A stretch of 64,000 nt of DNA from Leucobacter zeae (GCF_016758175.1 NZ_QYAB01000001.1:1963850-2027849), one strand, 5' to 3'; positions 26,637 through 35,440 are shown, counted from the stretch's first letter. Program-made: numbers and translations. Notes: generated by a model from the letters alone, not told the origin.

Positions 26637-27540
26637 GTCCGCTCCGCACGGCCTGTTCGTCGGGCTCACGACGCTGGATGTCATCCACCGCGTCTCCGCG
26701 TCTCCGGGCCGGAACGAGAAGGTGACGGCGAACGCGCAGTTCGTCGCGGCAGGGGGACCCGCCGCCAACGCGGCCGTCGCATTCGCCGCGCTCGGGGGTC
26801 GTGCGACCCTGCTCACCGTGCTCGGCAGCGGGCCGATCGCCCGGACCGTGACGGAGGAGCTCCGCGGCGTCGGCGTCCGCGTGGTCGACGCAGCGCCCGA
26901 CCTCGAGGGCGCCACCCCCGTCTCCTCCGTGGCGGTCATCGAGGGGACCGGCGAACGCTCCGTGATCGGCGGGGACGCGCGTGCGCTCGTCGCAGCGGCG
27001 CCGGACGCATCGCTCCTCGCAGAGGTGCTCGCCGACGCCGATGTGGCACTGTTCGACGGGCACCACCCAGAGCTCTCGGCCGCAGCGGCCGAGGCCGCTC
27101 GGCGGAGGGGCGTCCCGAGCGTGCTCGACGCCGGGCGCTGGAAGCCGATCATGCCGCGCATGATCTCCGCAGTGTCCGACGTGGTCGCGTCCGCCGACTT
27201 CCGCATGCCGGGGACGCTCGACAGCGCGGGGACGGCGGACGGGATCGTCGCTGCGGGCGCACCCGTCGTCGTCACGACGAACGGCGCCGATCCGGTACGG
27301 TGGTCGAGCGACGGCCGATCCGGCACGGTCCCGGTGCCGCGCATCCGAGCGGTCGACACGCTCGGCGCAGGAGACGTCTTCCACGGCGCGTACGCCTTCG
27401 CGCTCGCGCTCGGGGCGGACGTACCGAGGCGGATCGCGTTCGCGAGCGAGGTCGCCGCCACCCGCTGCGCGCACGTCGGCCCGCGAGCCTGGCTCGACGC
27501 GATCGCCGAAATCCCACTACCGTCCGAGGAGCCCGCATGA
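26629..27540 (+). CDS. PfkB-family sugar kinase in the importer operon
   Basis: A 303-residue ribokinase-fold kinase. The N-terminus GLFVGLTTLDVIHRV and AAGGPAANAAVAFAALGG near 40-57 are typical of the family. The ATP-site motif DTLGAGDVFHGAYAFAL near 245 includes the catalytic Asp. GTG at 26629 overlaps the ATPase gene. It is a second PfkB kinase in the locus and probably phosphorylates the imported sugar. The exact sugar and position cannot be read from sequence. Confidence 0.9.
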   Translation: MFESAPHGLFVGLTTLDVIHRVSASPGRNEKVTANAQFVAAGGPAANAAVAFAALGGRATLLTVLGSGPIARTVTEELRGVGVRVVDAAPDLEGATPVSSVAVIEGTGERSVIGGDARALVAAAPDASLLAEVLADADVALFDGHHPELSAAAAEAARRRGVPSVLDAGRWKPIMPRMISAVSDVVASADFRMPGTLDSAGTADGIVAAGAPVVVTTNGADPVRWSSDGRSGTVPVPRIRAVDTLGAGDVFHGAYAFALALGADVPRRIAFASEVAATRCAHVGPRAWLDAIAEIPLPSEEPA

Positions 27541-28262
27541 CCCACCCGCACGCCGGTCCCCAGCCGCACCACGGACCGCAGCGGCACCTCAACGGGGCGG
27601 CCCCGTCAGCGGTCGTCGACGCCGCCTTCACCGAGCTGCTCGAGCGCGCCCGGGCCCTCGCCGGGCGTGGCCGACGGGCGATCCTCGGCATCACGGGCGC
27701 TCCCGGGGCTGGCAAGTCGACGCTGGCCGAGCGGCTCGTGGCCGAGCTCGGGCCCGAGATCGCGGTGCTCGTCCCCATGGACGGCTTCCACCTGGCCGAT
27801 GCGGTGCTCCACGAGCTCGGGCGCCACGCCCGCAAGGGGGCCCACGACACCTTCGACGCCGCCGGCTACGTCTCGCTGATCCGCCGTCTCGCAGCGCAGG
27901 GCGCCGACCGGGAGGGCCCGGGAGACGCCACGGTCTACGCGCCCGTCTTCCGCCGGGACCTCGAGGAGCCCATCGGCTCGGCGATACCGGTGCACCGCGA
28001 CGTGCCGCTCGTGGTGACGGAGGGGAACTACCTGCTCCACGAGGCGGACCCCTGGCCCTGCGCGCGCGCCGAGATCGACGAGGTCTGGTTCCTCGCCCCG
28101 GGGGAGGAGCAGCGCCTCGAACGGCTGATCGAGCGGCACATGCGGTTCGGTCGCTCGGCCGAGGAGGCGCGCGAGCGATCGCTGGGCAGCGATCAGCGCA
28201 ACGCGGACCTCATCGGCTCCACCGCGGAACGCGCCGACCTGATCGTCCGGCTCGTCGACTGA
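27537..28262 (+). CDS. Nucleoside/nucleotide kinase family protein (FrcK-like)
   Basis: A 241-residue P-loop kinase of the uridine kinase/pantothenate kinase-like group. ILGITGAPGAGKSTLAERL near 45-62 is Walker A. VPMDGFHLAD near 82 and VVTEGNYLLH near 163 are conserved substrate and base residues. The C-terminal arm is EEQRLERLIERHMRFG. Homologues called FrcK accompany fructose ABC importers. A His/Pro-rich N-terminus of about 30 residues is extra. ATGA overlap with the previous kinase shows translational coupling; it is the last gene of the operon. Confidence 0.88.
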   Translation: MTHPHAGPQPHHGPQRHLNGAAPSAVVDAAFTELLERARALAGRGRRAILGITGAPGAGKSTLAERLVAELGPEIAVLVPMDGFHLADAVLHELGRHARKGAHDTFDAAGYVSLIRRLAAQGADREGPGDATVYAPVFRRDLEEPIGSAIPVHRDVPLVVTEGNYLLHEADPWPCARAEIDEVWFLAPGEEQRLERLIERHMRFGRSAEEARERSLGSDQRNADLIGSTAERADLIVRLVD

Positions 28263-28285
28263 TCTCGCGCGGGGACGACCACGGG

Positions 28286-28308
28286 GCGACCGCAGAGCTT
28301 CCGGTCGC
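28286..28308. terminator. Weak hairpin between convergent operons
   Basis: GCGACCG (28286-28292) pairs with CGGTCGC (28302-28308) around a 9-nt loop, between the end of the FrcK-like gene and the end of the valS operon. Confidence 0.4.
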
Positions 28309-28313
28309 GCGCG

Positions 28314-28592
28314 TCACGACAACCAGTCGTCGTCCTCATCGTCCTCGTCGAGCGCGCCGCCCGGGCCGGCCTCGGTCCCGGGAGTTCCGGCGCCCTGCAG
28401 CGGGACGACCCCGTCGAGCGTCACGAGCACGAGGTCGTCGAGCGCGCAGCGGGGTCGCCCCTCGAGCCAGGTCAGCGTCCACGAGGAGGCGCCCGGGTGC
28501 AGCGCCTCCTGCTCCGCGATCGGAGCGTGCAGCTCAGGGGGCACGCCGCGATGCGGGGGATCCCCGGCTCGCCAGCGCGCCCCCATCCGCAT
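28314..28592 (-). CDS. Small acidic-tailed hypothetical protein downstream of valS
   Basis: A 92-residue protein whose ATG (28592) begins 2 nt after the valS stop, so it is probably translated by re-initiation. The middle reads SWTLTWLEGRPRCALDDLVLVTLDGVV and the end is strongly acidic (DEDDEDDDWLS). No signal peptide, membrane segment or known domain is seen. I do not recognise it. Its frame continues as an open but non-coding frame antisense to valS, so the start rests on the tight coupling to valS. Confidence 0.6.
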   Translation of the reverse strand: MRMGARWRAGDPPHRGVPPELHAPIAEQEALHPGASSWTLTWLEGRPRCALDDLVLVTLDGVVPLQGAGTPGTEAGPGGALDEDDEDDDWLS

Positions 28593-28594
28593 GC

Positions 28595-31183
28595 CTAGGC
28601 CTCCGCCTGCTCGAGACGGATCTCGGCGACGGTCACGGAGTCGACCTCGGCGGCCTCGATGCGCAGCTCGGCGATGCGGCCGGTCGCGGCGAGATCGTCG
28701 GACGCGAGCGCGAGACGATCCCGGTCCGCCGCGGGCGCGTGCACCACCGCCACCTCGACCGGGGTGCGCTGCGACGCCTTCGCGTCGGTCTTCGCACCGC
28801 GGATGCCCACGAGCGCGCGGCCGACGAGGCCCAGCAGCTCGGGATCCGCGCCGGCGCCGGCGAGCTCGGCGGCCTCGGACGCGACGGGCCATGCCGCCAC
28901 GTGGACCGACCCTTCGCCGAACCACGACCACACCTCCTCGGTCGCGAAGGGGAGGAACGGCGCGAGCAGGCGCACGAACGCCGAGAGCGCGGCGCGCAGC
29001 GCGGTGACCGCGGAGGCCTGCACCTGGCCGCTGCCGTTGTGCGCGCGCTCCTTCACCAGCTCGAGGTAGTCGTCGCAGAAGGTCCAGAAGAAGGACTCGG
29101 TGATCTCGAGCGCGCGCGCGTGATCGTAGTTCTCGAACGCGCGCGTCGCTCCCTCGACGACGGTCCCGAGATTCGCGAGCATCGAGCGGTCGAGCGCTTC
29201 GGTCACGGAGCCGGCGCCCGAAGCGTCGAAGGAGAGCGTGAACTTCGCGGCGTTGAGGAGCTTGATCGCGAGACGCCGCCCGATCTTGATCTGGGTGGGG
29301 TTCTGCGGGTCGAACGACGCGTCCGTGCCGAGCTTGGCCGACGCCGCCCAGTAGCGCACGGCGTCGGAGCCGTGCTGCTCGAGGAGGCCGGCGGGCGTCA
29401 CGACGTTGCCCTTCGACTTCGACATCTTCTTGCGGTCGGGATCGAGGATCCACCCCGAGATCCCCGCGTGCTGCCAGGGCAGCTGTCCGGCCTCGAGCTC
29501 GGAGCGCAGCAGGGTCGAGAACAGCCAGGTGCGGATGATGTCCTGCCCCTGCGGCCGCAGGCTGTAGGGGTACACGAGCTCGAAGAGTTCGGGATCGCGC
29601 TCCCAGCCCCCCGCGAGCTGCGGCGTGAGCGACGAGGTCGCCCAGGTGTCCATCACATCGACCTCGCCCTGGAAGCCGCCCGCCCGACCGCGCTGCTCCT
29701 CGGTGTAACCCGCCGGCACGTCGCTCGAGGGGTCGACGGGCAGCTGGTCCTCGTTCGGGACGATCGGCTGATCGAAGACGGGGTTGCCGTCGGCATCGAG
29801 GGGGTACCAGACCGGGATCGGCACGCCGAAGAAGCGCTGGCGCGAGATGAGCCAGTCGCCCGAGAGCCCCTCGACCCAGTTCTCGTAGCGCACGCGCATG
29901 AAGTCGGGGTGCCATTCGAGTTCCTTGCCGTGCGCGAGCAGACGCTCGCGCAGCTGCTCGTCGCGAGCACCGTTCTTCACGTACCACTGGCGCGTCGACA
30001 CGATCTCGAGGGGCTTGTCGCCCTTCTCGAAGAACTTCACGGGGTGCGTGATCTTGCGGATGTCGCCGACGAGCTCGCCCGAGGCCTGAAGCGCCTCGAC
30101 GACGGTCTGCTTCGCGCTGAACACGGTCTTCCCCGCAATGGCGGCGTAGGCCGCGAGGCCGGATTCGCTCGTGATCGCCTCGGGGGCCTCCGAGATCACG
30201 CGGCCGTCGAAGCCGAGGATCGCACGATTCGGGAGATCGAGCTCGCGCCACCACACGACGTCGGTGACATCGCCGAAGGTGCAGATCATAGCGATGCCGG
30301 TGCCCTTGTCCTGCTGCGCGAGGTGGTGCGCGACGATCGGCACCTCGACGTCGAACAGCGGCGTGCGCACCGTCGTGCCGAAGAGCGGCTGATAGCGCTC
30401 GTCGTCCGGGTGCGCCACGAGCGCCACGCAGGCCGCGAGCAGCTCGGGTCGGGTCGTGTCGATGAGGATGTCGCCGGACCCGTCGGACTTGTGGAACGCG
30501 AGCGTGTGGTAGGCGCTCGGCTGGTCCCGATCCTCGAGCTCGGCCTGGGCCACCGCGGTGCGGAACGTCACGTCCCACAGCGTCGGCGCCTGGGCCTGGT
30601 AGGCCTCGCCGCGCTCGATGTTGCGGATGAAGGCGAGCTGCGAAGCGCGCAGCGAATCTGCGCCGATGGTGCGATAGGTCTGCTTCCAATCGACCGAGAG
30701 TCCGAGCGTGCGCCACAGATCCTCGAACTGCCGCTCGTCCTCGACGGTGAGCCGTTCGCACAGCTCGATGAAGTTGCGGCGCGAGATCGGCTGCTGATCG
30801 GCCGCCTTGACGCTCTTGCCGTCGCCTCCGTCGTGGGGCGGCACGAAGCCCTCGACGTACGGGAGCGACGGGTCGCAGCGCACGCCGTAGTAGTTCTGCA
30901 CGCGCCGCTCGGTCGGCAGGCCGTTGTCGTCCCATCCCATGGGGTAGAAGACGCGCTTGCCGCGCATGCGCTGGAACCGGGCGACGGCGTCGGTGTGCGT
31001 GTACGAGAACACGTGTCCGACATGGAGCGAGCCCGACGCGGTCGGCGGGGGAGTGTCGATGCTGTAGACGTCGCCGCGCTCGGCCCCCTCGCGGGGGAAG
31101 TCGTAGGTGCCCTGCGATTCCCAGACGGCACCCCACTTCGCTTCGAGGCCTTCGAGTGCCGGCTTGTCGGGGATCGCGCTCAT
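28595..31183 (-). CDS. valS: Valine--tRNA ligase
   Basis: An 862-residue class I synthetase charging tRNA-Val. The HIGH motif appears as HVGH near residue 52 (ASGSLHVGHVFSY) and KMSKS near 585 (KKMSKSKGNV). The editing (CP1) domain is between them, with DTTRPELLAACVALVAHPDD near 225. The C-terminus ends soon after the anticodon-binding helices (TVAEIRLEQAEA), and the long coiled-coil arm of many bacterial ValRS enzymes is not evident. ATG at 31183. TAGACT near 31264 on the leftward strand is a possible -10, giving a leader of about 75 nt with no T-box motif. Confidence 0.97.
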   Translation of the reverse strand: MSAIPDKPALEGLEAKWGAVWESQGTYDFPREGAERGDVYSIDTPPPTASGSLHVGHVFSYTHTDAVARFQRMRGKRVFYPMGWDDNGLPTERRVQNYYGVRCDPSLPYVEGFVPPHDGGDGKSVKAADQQPISRRNFIELCERLTVEDERQFEDLWRTLGLSVDWKQTYRTIGADSLRASQLAFIRNIERGEAYQAQAPTLWDVTFRTAVAQAELEDRDQPSAYHTLAFHKSDGSGDILIDTTRPELLAACVALVAHPDDERYQPLFGTTVRTPLFDVEVPIVAHHLAQQDKGTGIAMICTFGDVTDVVWWRELDLPNRAILGFDGRVISEAPEAITSESGLAAYAAIAGKTVFSAKQTVVEALQASGELVGDIRKITHPVKFFEKGDKPLEIVSTRQWYVKNGARDEQLRERLLAHGKELEWHPDFMRVRYENWVEGLSGDWLISRQRFFGVPIPVWYPLDADGNPVFDQPIVPNEDQLPVDPSSDVPAGYTEEQRGRAGGFQGEVDVMDTWATSSLTPQLAGGWERDPELFELVYPYSLRPQGQDIIRTWLFSTLLRSELEAGQLPWQHAGISGWILDPDRKKMSKSKGNVVTPAGLLEQHGSDAVRYWAASAKLGTDASFDPQNPTQIKIGRRLAIKLLNAAKFTLSFDASGAGSVTEALDRSMLANLGTVVEGATRAFENYDHARALEITESFFWTFCDDYLELVKERAHNGSGQVQASAVTALRAALSAFVRLLAPFLPFATEEVWSWFGEGSVHVAAWPVASEAAELAGAGADPELLGLVGRALVGIRGAKTDAKASQRTPVEVAVVHAPAADRDRLALASDDLAATGRIAELRIEAAEVDSVTVAEIRLEQAEA

Positions 31184-31292
31184 TCAGGGCTCCGTTTTCG
31201 CTATGGGCGGCACCGCGTAGTCGAGCGGAACGCCGCTCTGGTGCCTGAAGGTTGAACCCGAACAGTCTACCGGGCGAACCCGGCGGGTCGCG

Positions 31293-31781
31293 CTACTGCA
31301 CCAGTACCCCGACGAGGGTCTCGTTCTCCGACGGATCGCCGCCCGGCTTCGGCTCGGTGAGGTACTGCTCCCACGAGACGCCCGTCGGTTCGAACCCCTG
31401 CTCCGCGATCCACGCGTGGATCCGCTGATACGCGCCCGAGAGCTGCTCGTAGTCGCCGCGCACGAGGAGCGTCGCGGTGCGCGAGGCGGGGATCGTCTCC
31501 GCCGAAACCTCCGCCGAAACCTCCGCCGACGCCTCCGCCGGTGCGGAGAACGGCTCGCGAACGGGCACCGCGACCGAGAGGTCGAGCCCATCGTCGGGAG
31601 TGCCGTGCACGACGCCCATCGGCGCGGCGGCCGGCGCGATGCCCGCGGCCGCGAGCGCCCCGAAGATGAGCGGGTACGCGCGATCGTAGAGGGCGGGGAT
31701 CTCGGAGAACGCGACGGTGGCCCTCACGACGGCGAGGTGGATCTCGGGGCGATCGACGATCTCGGGGGCGACTGCGTTCAT
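31293..31781 (-). CDS. GyrI-like effector-binding domain protein
   Basis: A 162-residue stand-alone protein of the GyrI/AraC effector-binding fold. The N-terminal strand-helix VAFSEIPALYDRAYPLIFGALAAAG and the C-terminal SGAYQRIHAWIAEQGFEPTGVSWEQYLT are typical. There is no helix-turn-helix. Family members bind or hydrolyse small amphipathic molecules. The centre holds a low-complexity insert (ASAEVSAEVSAE) encoded by a 12-bp tandem repeat. ATG at 31781. Confidence 0.8.
   Translation of the reverse strand: MNAVAPEIVDRPEIHLAVVRATVAFSEIPALYDRAYPLIFGALAAAGIAPAAAPMGVVHGTPDDGLDLSVAVPVREPFSAPAEASAEVSAEVSAETIPASRTATLLVRGDYEQLSGAYQRIHAWIAEQGFEPTGVSWEQYLTEPKPGGDPSENETLVGVLVQ
31497..31544. repeat. Four tandem 12-bp units inside the GyrI-like gene
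   Basis: CTCCGCCGAAAC at 31497-31508 and 31509-31520 is followed by CTCCGCCGACGC and CTCCGCCGGTGC. The units keep the frame and encode repeated Ser-Ala-Glu-Val type tetrads. Confidence 0.85.
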
Positions 31782-31862
31782 ACCGGCTCCTCGGTCCGTC
31801 CCGGGATCCGGACCCCCGGGCTCGCTCCGATCCTACGCCGCGGCCGAGGCCCGTCGCCATGC

Positions 31863-31924
31863 CGCACGGAACTCGATTCGGCCCCCTTCCCGGGCGGGAA
31901 GGGGGCCGAATCGAGTTCCGTGCG
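31863..31924. terminator. 62-nt perfect palindrome, likely terminator of the betaine importer operon
   Basis: The 30-nt arm at 31863-31892 is exactly complementary to 31895-31924, with only GG in the centre. It lies 66 nt past the stop of the leftward binding-protein gene and upstream of the GyrI-like gene. No T-tract follows. It is the longest perfect stem seen in the window. Confidence 0.8.
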
Positions 31925-31990
31925 CGAGCACCGCAGCCCGTTCACTCGGGAGCAGCACGAATCGAGCGCGGCGATGCCGCGATGCGGCCG

Positions 31991-32896
31991 CTACTTCGTC
32001 AGGATGCCGGGGTACGCGTCGCCGTGCTCGGCGATCCAGGCGTCGACCGCGCCCTCGGGATCGTCCTGGTACTCGTCACCCGTCACCAGGCCCTCGAGCG
32101 CACCGTAGGCCTCGTCATCGAGCTTGATGCTCTTGATGTACTCCGCGACCTCGGCGTGATCCTCCGCGAATCCCTGCTTGCCGAGGAAGTGCAGCGATTC
32201 GGGCTCGCCCATCGCGCCCTTCGGGTCCTCGAGGTCCTTCAGCGGGAACGCGTCGTTCGCCCAGAAGGGGCGCCACAGGGTCACGACGATGTCTTCCTTG
32301 TTGTCGATCTTGTCCTGCAGCGTCGCCAGCATCGTGGCGGTCGACGACGTCACGAGCTCGTAGTCCTTGTCGAGCCCGTACTCGGGCATCGCGACCTTCT
32401 GGGTCTGCTCGGTGAGGCCGGCTCCCGGCTCGATGCCGACGATCTCGCCGCCGAAGCGGTCGGCCTTCCCCTGCAGGTCCTCGATCGAGTCGATGTCGAC
32501 GTAGTCGGGCACCGCCAGCGTCAGTACCGCGCCGTCGTAGTATCCGCCGAGATCCTCGATCTGATCGCCGAACTTCTTCATGTAGGAGGCGTGCGTGACC
32601 TCGGGCCACGCCGACGGGTAGATGTCGAAGTCGCCTCCTGCGAGACCCGCGTACAGGACGCCGGCATCGGTGAGCTCCTCCATCTCGACGTCGTAGCCCA
32701 TCTTGCCGAGCTGATCCTCGAGCAGATACGCGGTGCTCAGCCCGTCGGTCCAGCCGGGCAGGAAGCCGAGGGTGATCGTGCCCTTCTCATCGCCGCCGCC
32801 GTCGCCGTCGCCGGATCCGCCGGACGAGCAGCTCGTGAGGGCGAGGGCCGCGGCGGCCCCCAGAGCGATGATGCCGGTCAGTGTGCGCGTGTTCAT
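31991..32896 (-). CDS. Glycine betaine/quaternary ammonium ABC transporter substrate-binding lipoprotein
   Basis: A 301-residue lipoprotein. The signal peptide ends at the lipobox LALTSC (Cys near 23), followed by a Gly/Ser/Asp linker. The mature OpuAC-type domain includes LGFLPGWTDGLSTAYLLEDQLGKMGYD, DFDIYPSAWPEVTHASYMKKFG, and VVTLWRPFWANDAF, whose aromatic residues fit a cage for trimethylammonium groups. It is the last gene of a leftward ATPase-permease-binding protein operon for an osmoprotectant. ATG at 32896 with AAAGGA upstream. Confidence 0.92.
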   Translation of the reverse strand: MNTRTLTGIIALGAAAALALTSCSSGGSGDGDGGGDEKGTITLGFLPGWTDGLSTAYLLEDQLGKMGYDVEMEELTDAGVLYAGLAGGDFDIYPSAWPEVTHASYMKKFGDQIEDLGGYYDGAVLTLAVPDYVDIDSIEDLQGKADRFGGEIVGIEPGAGLTEQTQKVAMPEYGLDKDYELVTSSTATMLATLQDKIDNKEDIVVTLWRPFWANDAFPLKDLEDPKGAMGEPESLHFLGKQGFAEDHAEVAEYIKSIKLDDEAYGALEGLVTGDEYQDDPEGAVDAWIAEHGDAYPGILTK

Positions 32897-32912
32897 GATG
32901 CGTCCTTTCTTC

Positions 32913-32931
32913 CCGCGCGCGGCGCGCGCGG
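32913..32931 (-). other. Intercistronic hairpin before the betaine-binding protein gene
   Basis: CCGCGCGC (32913-32920) pairs with GCGCGCGG (32924-32931) around GGC, between the permease stop and the binding-protein ribosome binding site on the leftward strand. It could influence relative expression of the two genes. Confidence 0.5.
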
Positions 32932-32975
32932 CGGTGGGAATCGGTGCGTTCGGGGTCTGGATGGGATCGTCGGCG

Positions 32976-33881
32976 CTACGCGGCCTTCGCGACGGCCTGC
33001 TTCCGCCGGGCGTCGCGACGCTTCCGGAGCGCGCCGAGCAGCGAGTGCCGATAGTCGCCCGGGTTGCCGAGGGCCGCCGTGACCCGGTCGAGGAAGACCG
33101 CGAGGATCACGACGCCGAGACCGGCCTCCACGCCCTGCGCGATGTTCAGCGACGAGATCGCGGCGACGACCTCCTTGCCGAGTCCATTGGCGCCCGCCAT
33201 GCCCGCGACGACGGCCATCGAGAGGGCGAGCATGATGACCTGGTTGATGCCGGCCATGATCGTCGGCATCGCGAGCGGCAGCTGGATGCCGCGCAGAATG
33301 CGGCCGGGGGAGGCGCCGAACGCGTATCCCGCCTCGACCGTCTCGGCGTCGACGCCGCGGATCCCGAGCTCGGTGAAGCGCACGCCAGGAGCCACTGAGA
33401 AGAGGACCGTGGCGAAGACGCCCGGCACGAAGCCGATGCTGAAGAAGATGACGGCGGGGATCAGGTAGACGAACGCGGGCATCGTCTGCATGAAGTCGAG
33501 AATCGGCTTCACGACGGCACTGAACGCGTCGTGCCTGGCCGCGAGTATCCCGAGCGGCACGGCGATCACCACTGCGATCACGGCGGCGACGAGCACGAGC
33601 GCGAGCGTCAGCATCGCGTTCTCCCACTGATCCATCGCCACGATGAGCAGCATCGTCACGACGGTGCCCACGGCGAGCTGCCAGGAGCGCACGAGCCAGC
33701 CGATCAGCGCGAAGACGAGTATCAGCACGAAGAAGGGCACGGCGGTGAGCCCGTCGGCGAGCCCCTCGACCAGGGTCTTCACCACGAGCGTGATGACGTC
33801 GAGCGCGCCGTCGCAGGTGACCTTCACCCAGTCGAGCGCATCGGCGGCCCAGTCGCCGACCGGAATGCGGAATCCATCCAT
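32976..33881 (-). CDS. Glycine betaine/proline-type ABC transporter permease
   Basis: A 301-residue membrane protein of the OpuAB/ProW family with about six or seven hydrophobic segments from residue 47 on. The cytoplasmic EAA-like loop is EAGYAFGASPGRILRGIQLPLAMPTI near 185-210. FMQTMPAFVYLIPAVIFF near 130 is characteristic of the family. ATG at 33881 overlaps the ATPase stop by one base (TGATG). A basic C-terminal tail (RKRRDARRKQAVAKAA) is cytoplasmic. Confidence 0.93.
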   Translation of the reverse strand: MDGFRIPVGDWAADALDWVKVTCDGALDVITLVVKTLVEGLADGLTAVPFFVLILVFALIGWLVRSWQLAVGTVVTMLLIVAMDQWENAMLTLALVLVAAVIAVVIAVPLGILAARHDAFSAVVKPILDFMQTMPAFVYLIPAVIFFSIGFVPGVFATVLFSVAPGVRFTELGIRGVDAETVEAGYAFGASPGRILRGIQLPLAMPTIMAGINQVIMLALSMAVVAGMAGANGLGKEVVAAISSLNIAQGVEAGLGVVILAVFLDRVTAALGNPGDYRHSLLGALRKRRDARRKQAVAKAA

Positions 33882-35206
33882 CAGCGCACCTCCTCGGTGT
33901 CTTCGGCGCCGAGGTCGACGGCGGCTCCTGCCGGCGCAGCCGCGAGCGTCTGCGTGATGATGGCTGCGGGGACGTCTGGCGTGGGTTCGATGATCGGGAT
34001 CTCCGTGGTCACTGCGGGCAGGTCGGTGAGCGCGGCGAGCAGGGTCACGCGGGGCACCACGCCGATGAGGCGTCCTTCGTCATCGGTGACCGCGACGGGG
34101 AGCGGGCTCTCGACGGCCAGCTCGAACAGCTCGGAGATGAGCTGATCCCGGCGCACGATCGACGGGGTCGGCCTGAGGCGCGCCGACAGGTCGCTCTCGC
34201 CCTCGCGCACCTGGCGCAGCACGTCCTTGTCCCGCACGACGCCGAGCAGTTTGCGCGAGCCCGTCGTGACGAAGCAGGCGGAGGTCTGCAGATCGCGCAT
34301 GGTGCGCAGCGCCGTGCGCGGTCCGGCGCTCGCAGGGACGACCGCGCGCGGCGGTTCCATCACGTCGCCCGCGGTGAGCACGCGGGCCCGGTCGACGTCC
34401 TGCACGAACTGGGCGACGTAGTCGTTCGCCGGGTCCGTGAGGATGTCGTTGGGCGTGCCGACCTGCACGATGCGGCCGTCGCGCATGACCGCGATGCGGT
34501 CCCCGAGGAACATGGCCTCGTTGAGGTCGTGGGTGATGAAGACGATGGTCTTGTTGAGCTCCTGCTGGAGCTCGACGAGCTGTTCCTGCATCTCGCGCCG
34601 GATCAGCGGGTCGAGTGCCGAGAACGCCTCGTCCATCAGCAGGATATCGGTGTCGGCCGCGAAAGCGCGTGCGATCCCGACGCGCTGCTGCATGCCGCCC
34701 GAGAGCTCGCCGGGCAGGTGGTCCTCCCAGCCGCCGAGGCCGACGCGCTCGAGCCAGTGGCGCGCAAGTTCACGGCGCTCCGCGGGCGCGATGCCCTGCA
34801 GTTCGAGCCCGTAGGCGACGTTCTCGAGCACGGTGCGGTGGGGGAGCAGCGCGAAGTGCTGGAACACCATCGACATCCGGTCCCTGCGGAGCGCGCGCAG
34901 ATCGGGTCCCGCCAGGCCGACCACCTCGGTCCCGAAGACGGTGATCGAGCCGTCGGTCGTGTCATTCAAGCCATTCAGCATGCGGATGAGCGTCGACTTG
35001 CCCGACCCCGAGAGGCCCATGACGACGAAGATCTCGCCCTGCTGCACGGAGAAGCTCGCGTCGATGACGGCGGCGGTGCCCTGGGGCCGCACCTCGTCGC
35101 GCGAGGCGCCCTTCCGCAGGCGCTTCACCACCTCTCGGGGGCGTCTGCCGAAGACCTTGTAGGCGTGCGACACCTCGATCGCGGTCTGTTCGGTTGTATG
35201 GGTCAC
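33881..35206 (-). CDS. Glycine betaine/proline-type ABC transporter ATP-binding protein with CBS domains
   Basis: A 441-residue OpuAA/ProV-type ATPase. Walker A is GLSGSGKST near 62, the Q-loop VFQHFALLPHR near 112, the signature LSGGMQQRVGIARA near 163 and Walker B ILLMDEAFSALDP near 184. Residues 285-400 form a CBS pair (VLTAGDVMEPP, LLGVVRDKDVL, LPVAVTDDEGRLIGVV), which in related importers senses ionic strength or c-di-AMP. The GTG at 35206 has GAGGAG 7 nt upstream. It is the first gene of the operon, behind a leader of about 230 nt. Confidence 0.93.
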   Translation of the reverse strand: MTHTTEQTAIEVSHAYKVFGRRPREVVKRLRKGASRDEVRPQGTAAVIDASFSVQQGEIFVVMGLSGSGKSTLIRMLNGLNDTTDGSITVFGTEVVGLAGPDLRALRRDRMSMVFQHFALLPHRTVLENVAYGLELQGIAPAERRELARHWLERVGLGGWEDHLPGELSGGMQQRVGIARAFAADTDILLMDEAFSALDPLIRREMQEQLVELQQELNKTIVFITHDLNEAMFLGDRIAVMRDGRIVQVGTPNDILTDPANDYVAQFVQDVDRARVLTAGDVMEPPRAVVPASAGPRTALRTMRDLQTSACFVTTGSRKLLGVVRDKDVLRQVREGESDLSARLRPTPSIVRRDQLISELFELAVESPLPVAVTDDEGRLIGVVPRVTLLAALTDLPAVTTEIPIIEPTPDVPAAIITQTLAAAPAGAAVDLGAEDTEEVR

Positions 35207-35440
35207 TACTGCACTCCTCGTTCGTAGGCACAGGAACTCGGAGGCACGCCGGATCGAGCGGCGGGAGCGCTGCGGTGTTCGCGCGCGTCTCGCACGGCGG
35301 CCTCGCGATAGGCCAGTCTCATATTGCGGAGGCATGGGCCGCGCTCGACGTCCCGCACTCCGGGGCGGCGGATCTCGACGCAGGTGCTTCCCGGAGCGAC
35401 GCGGGACGAATGGCACACGGCCGCCCTCAACGCTGATTCG

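Noticed and set aside
28314-31136. Very long leftward open frame antisense-shifted across valS
   Set aside because: It is another frame of the valS strand kept open by high GC; its composition is Arg/Ala/Gly-rich with no domains. Only the last 92 codons, past the valS stop, are kept as a possible gene.
31184-31270. Possible T-box or leader control before valS
   Set aside because: The leader of about 75 nt has no T-box motif and no room for Stem I and an antiterminator.
35207-35440. Riboswitch in the long leader of the betaine importer
   Set aside because: I looked for glycine, c-di-AMP and T-box type conserved segments and found none.
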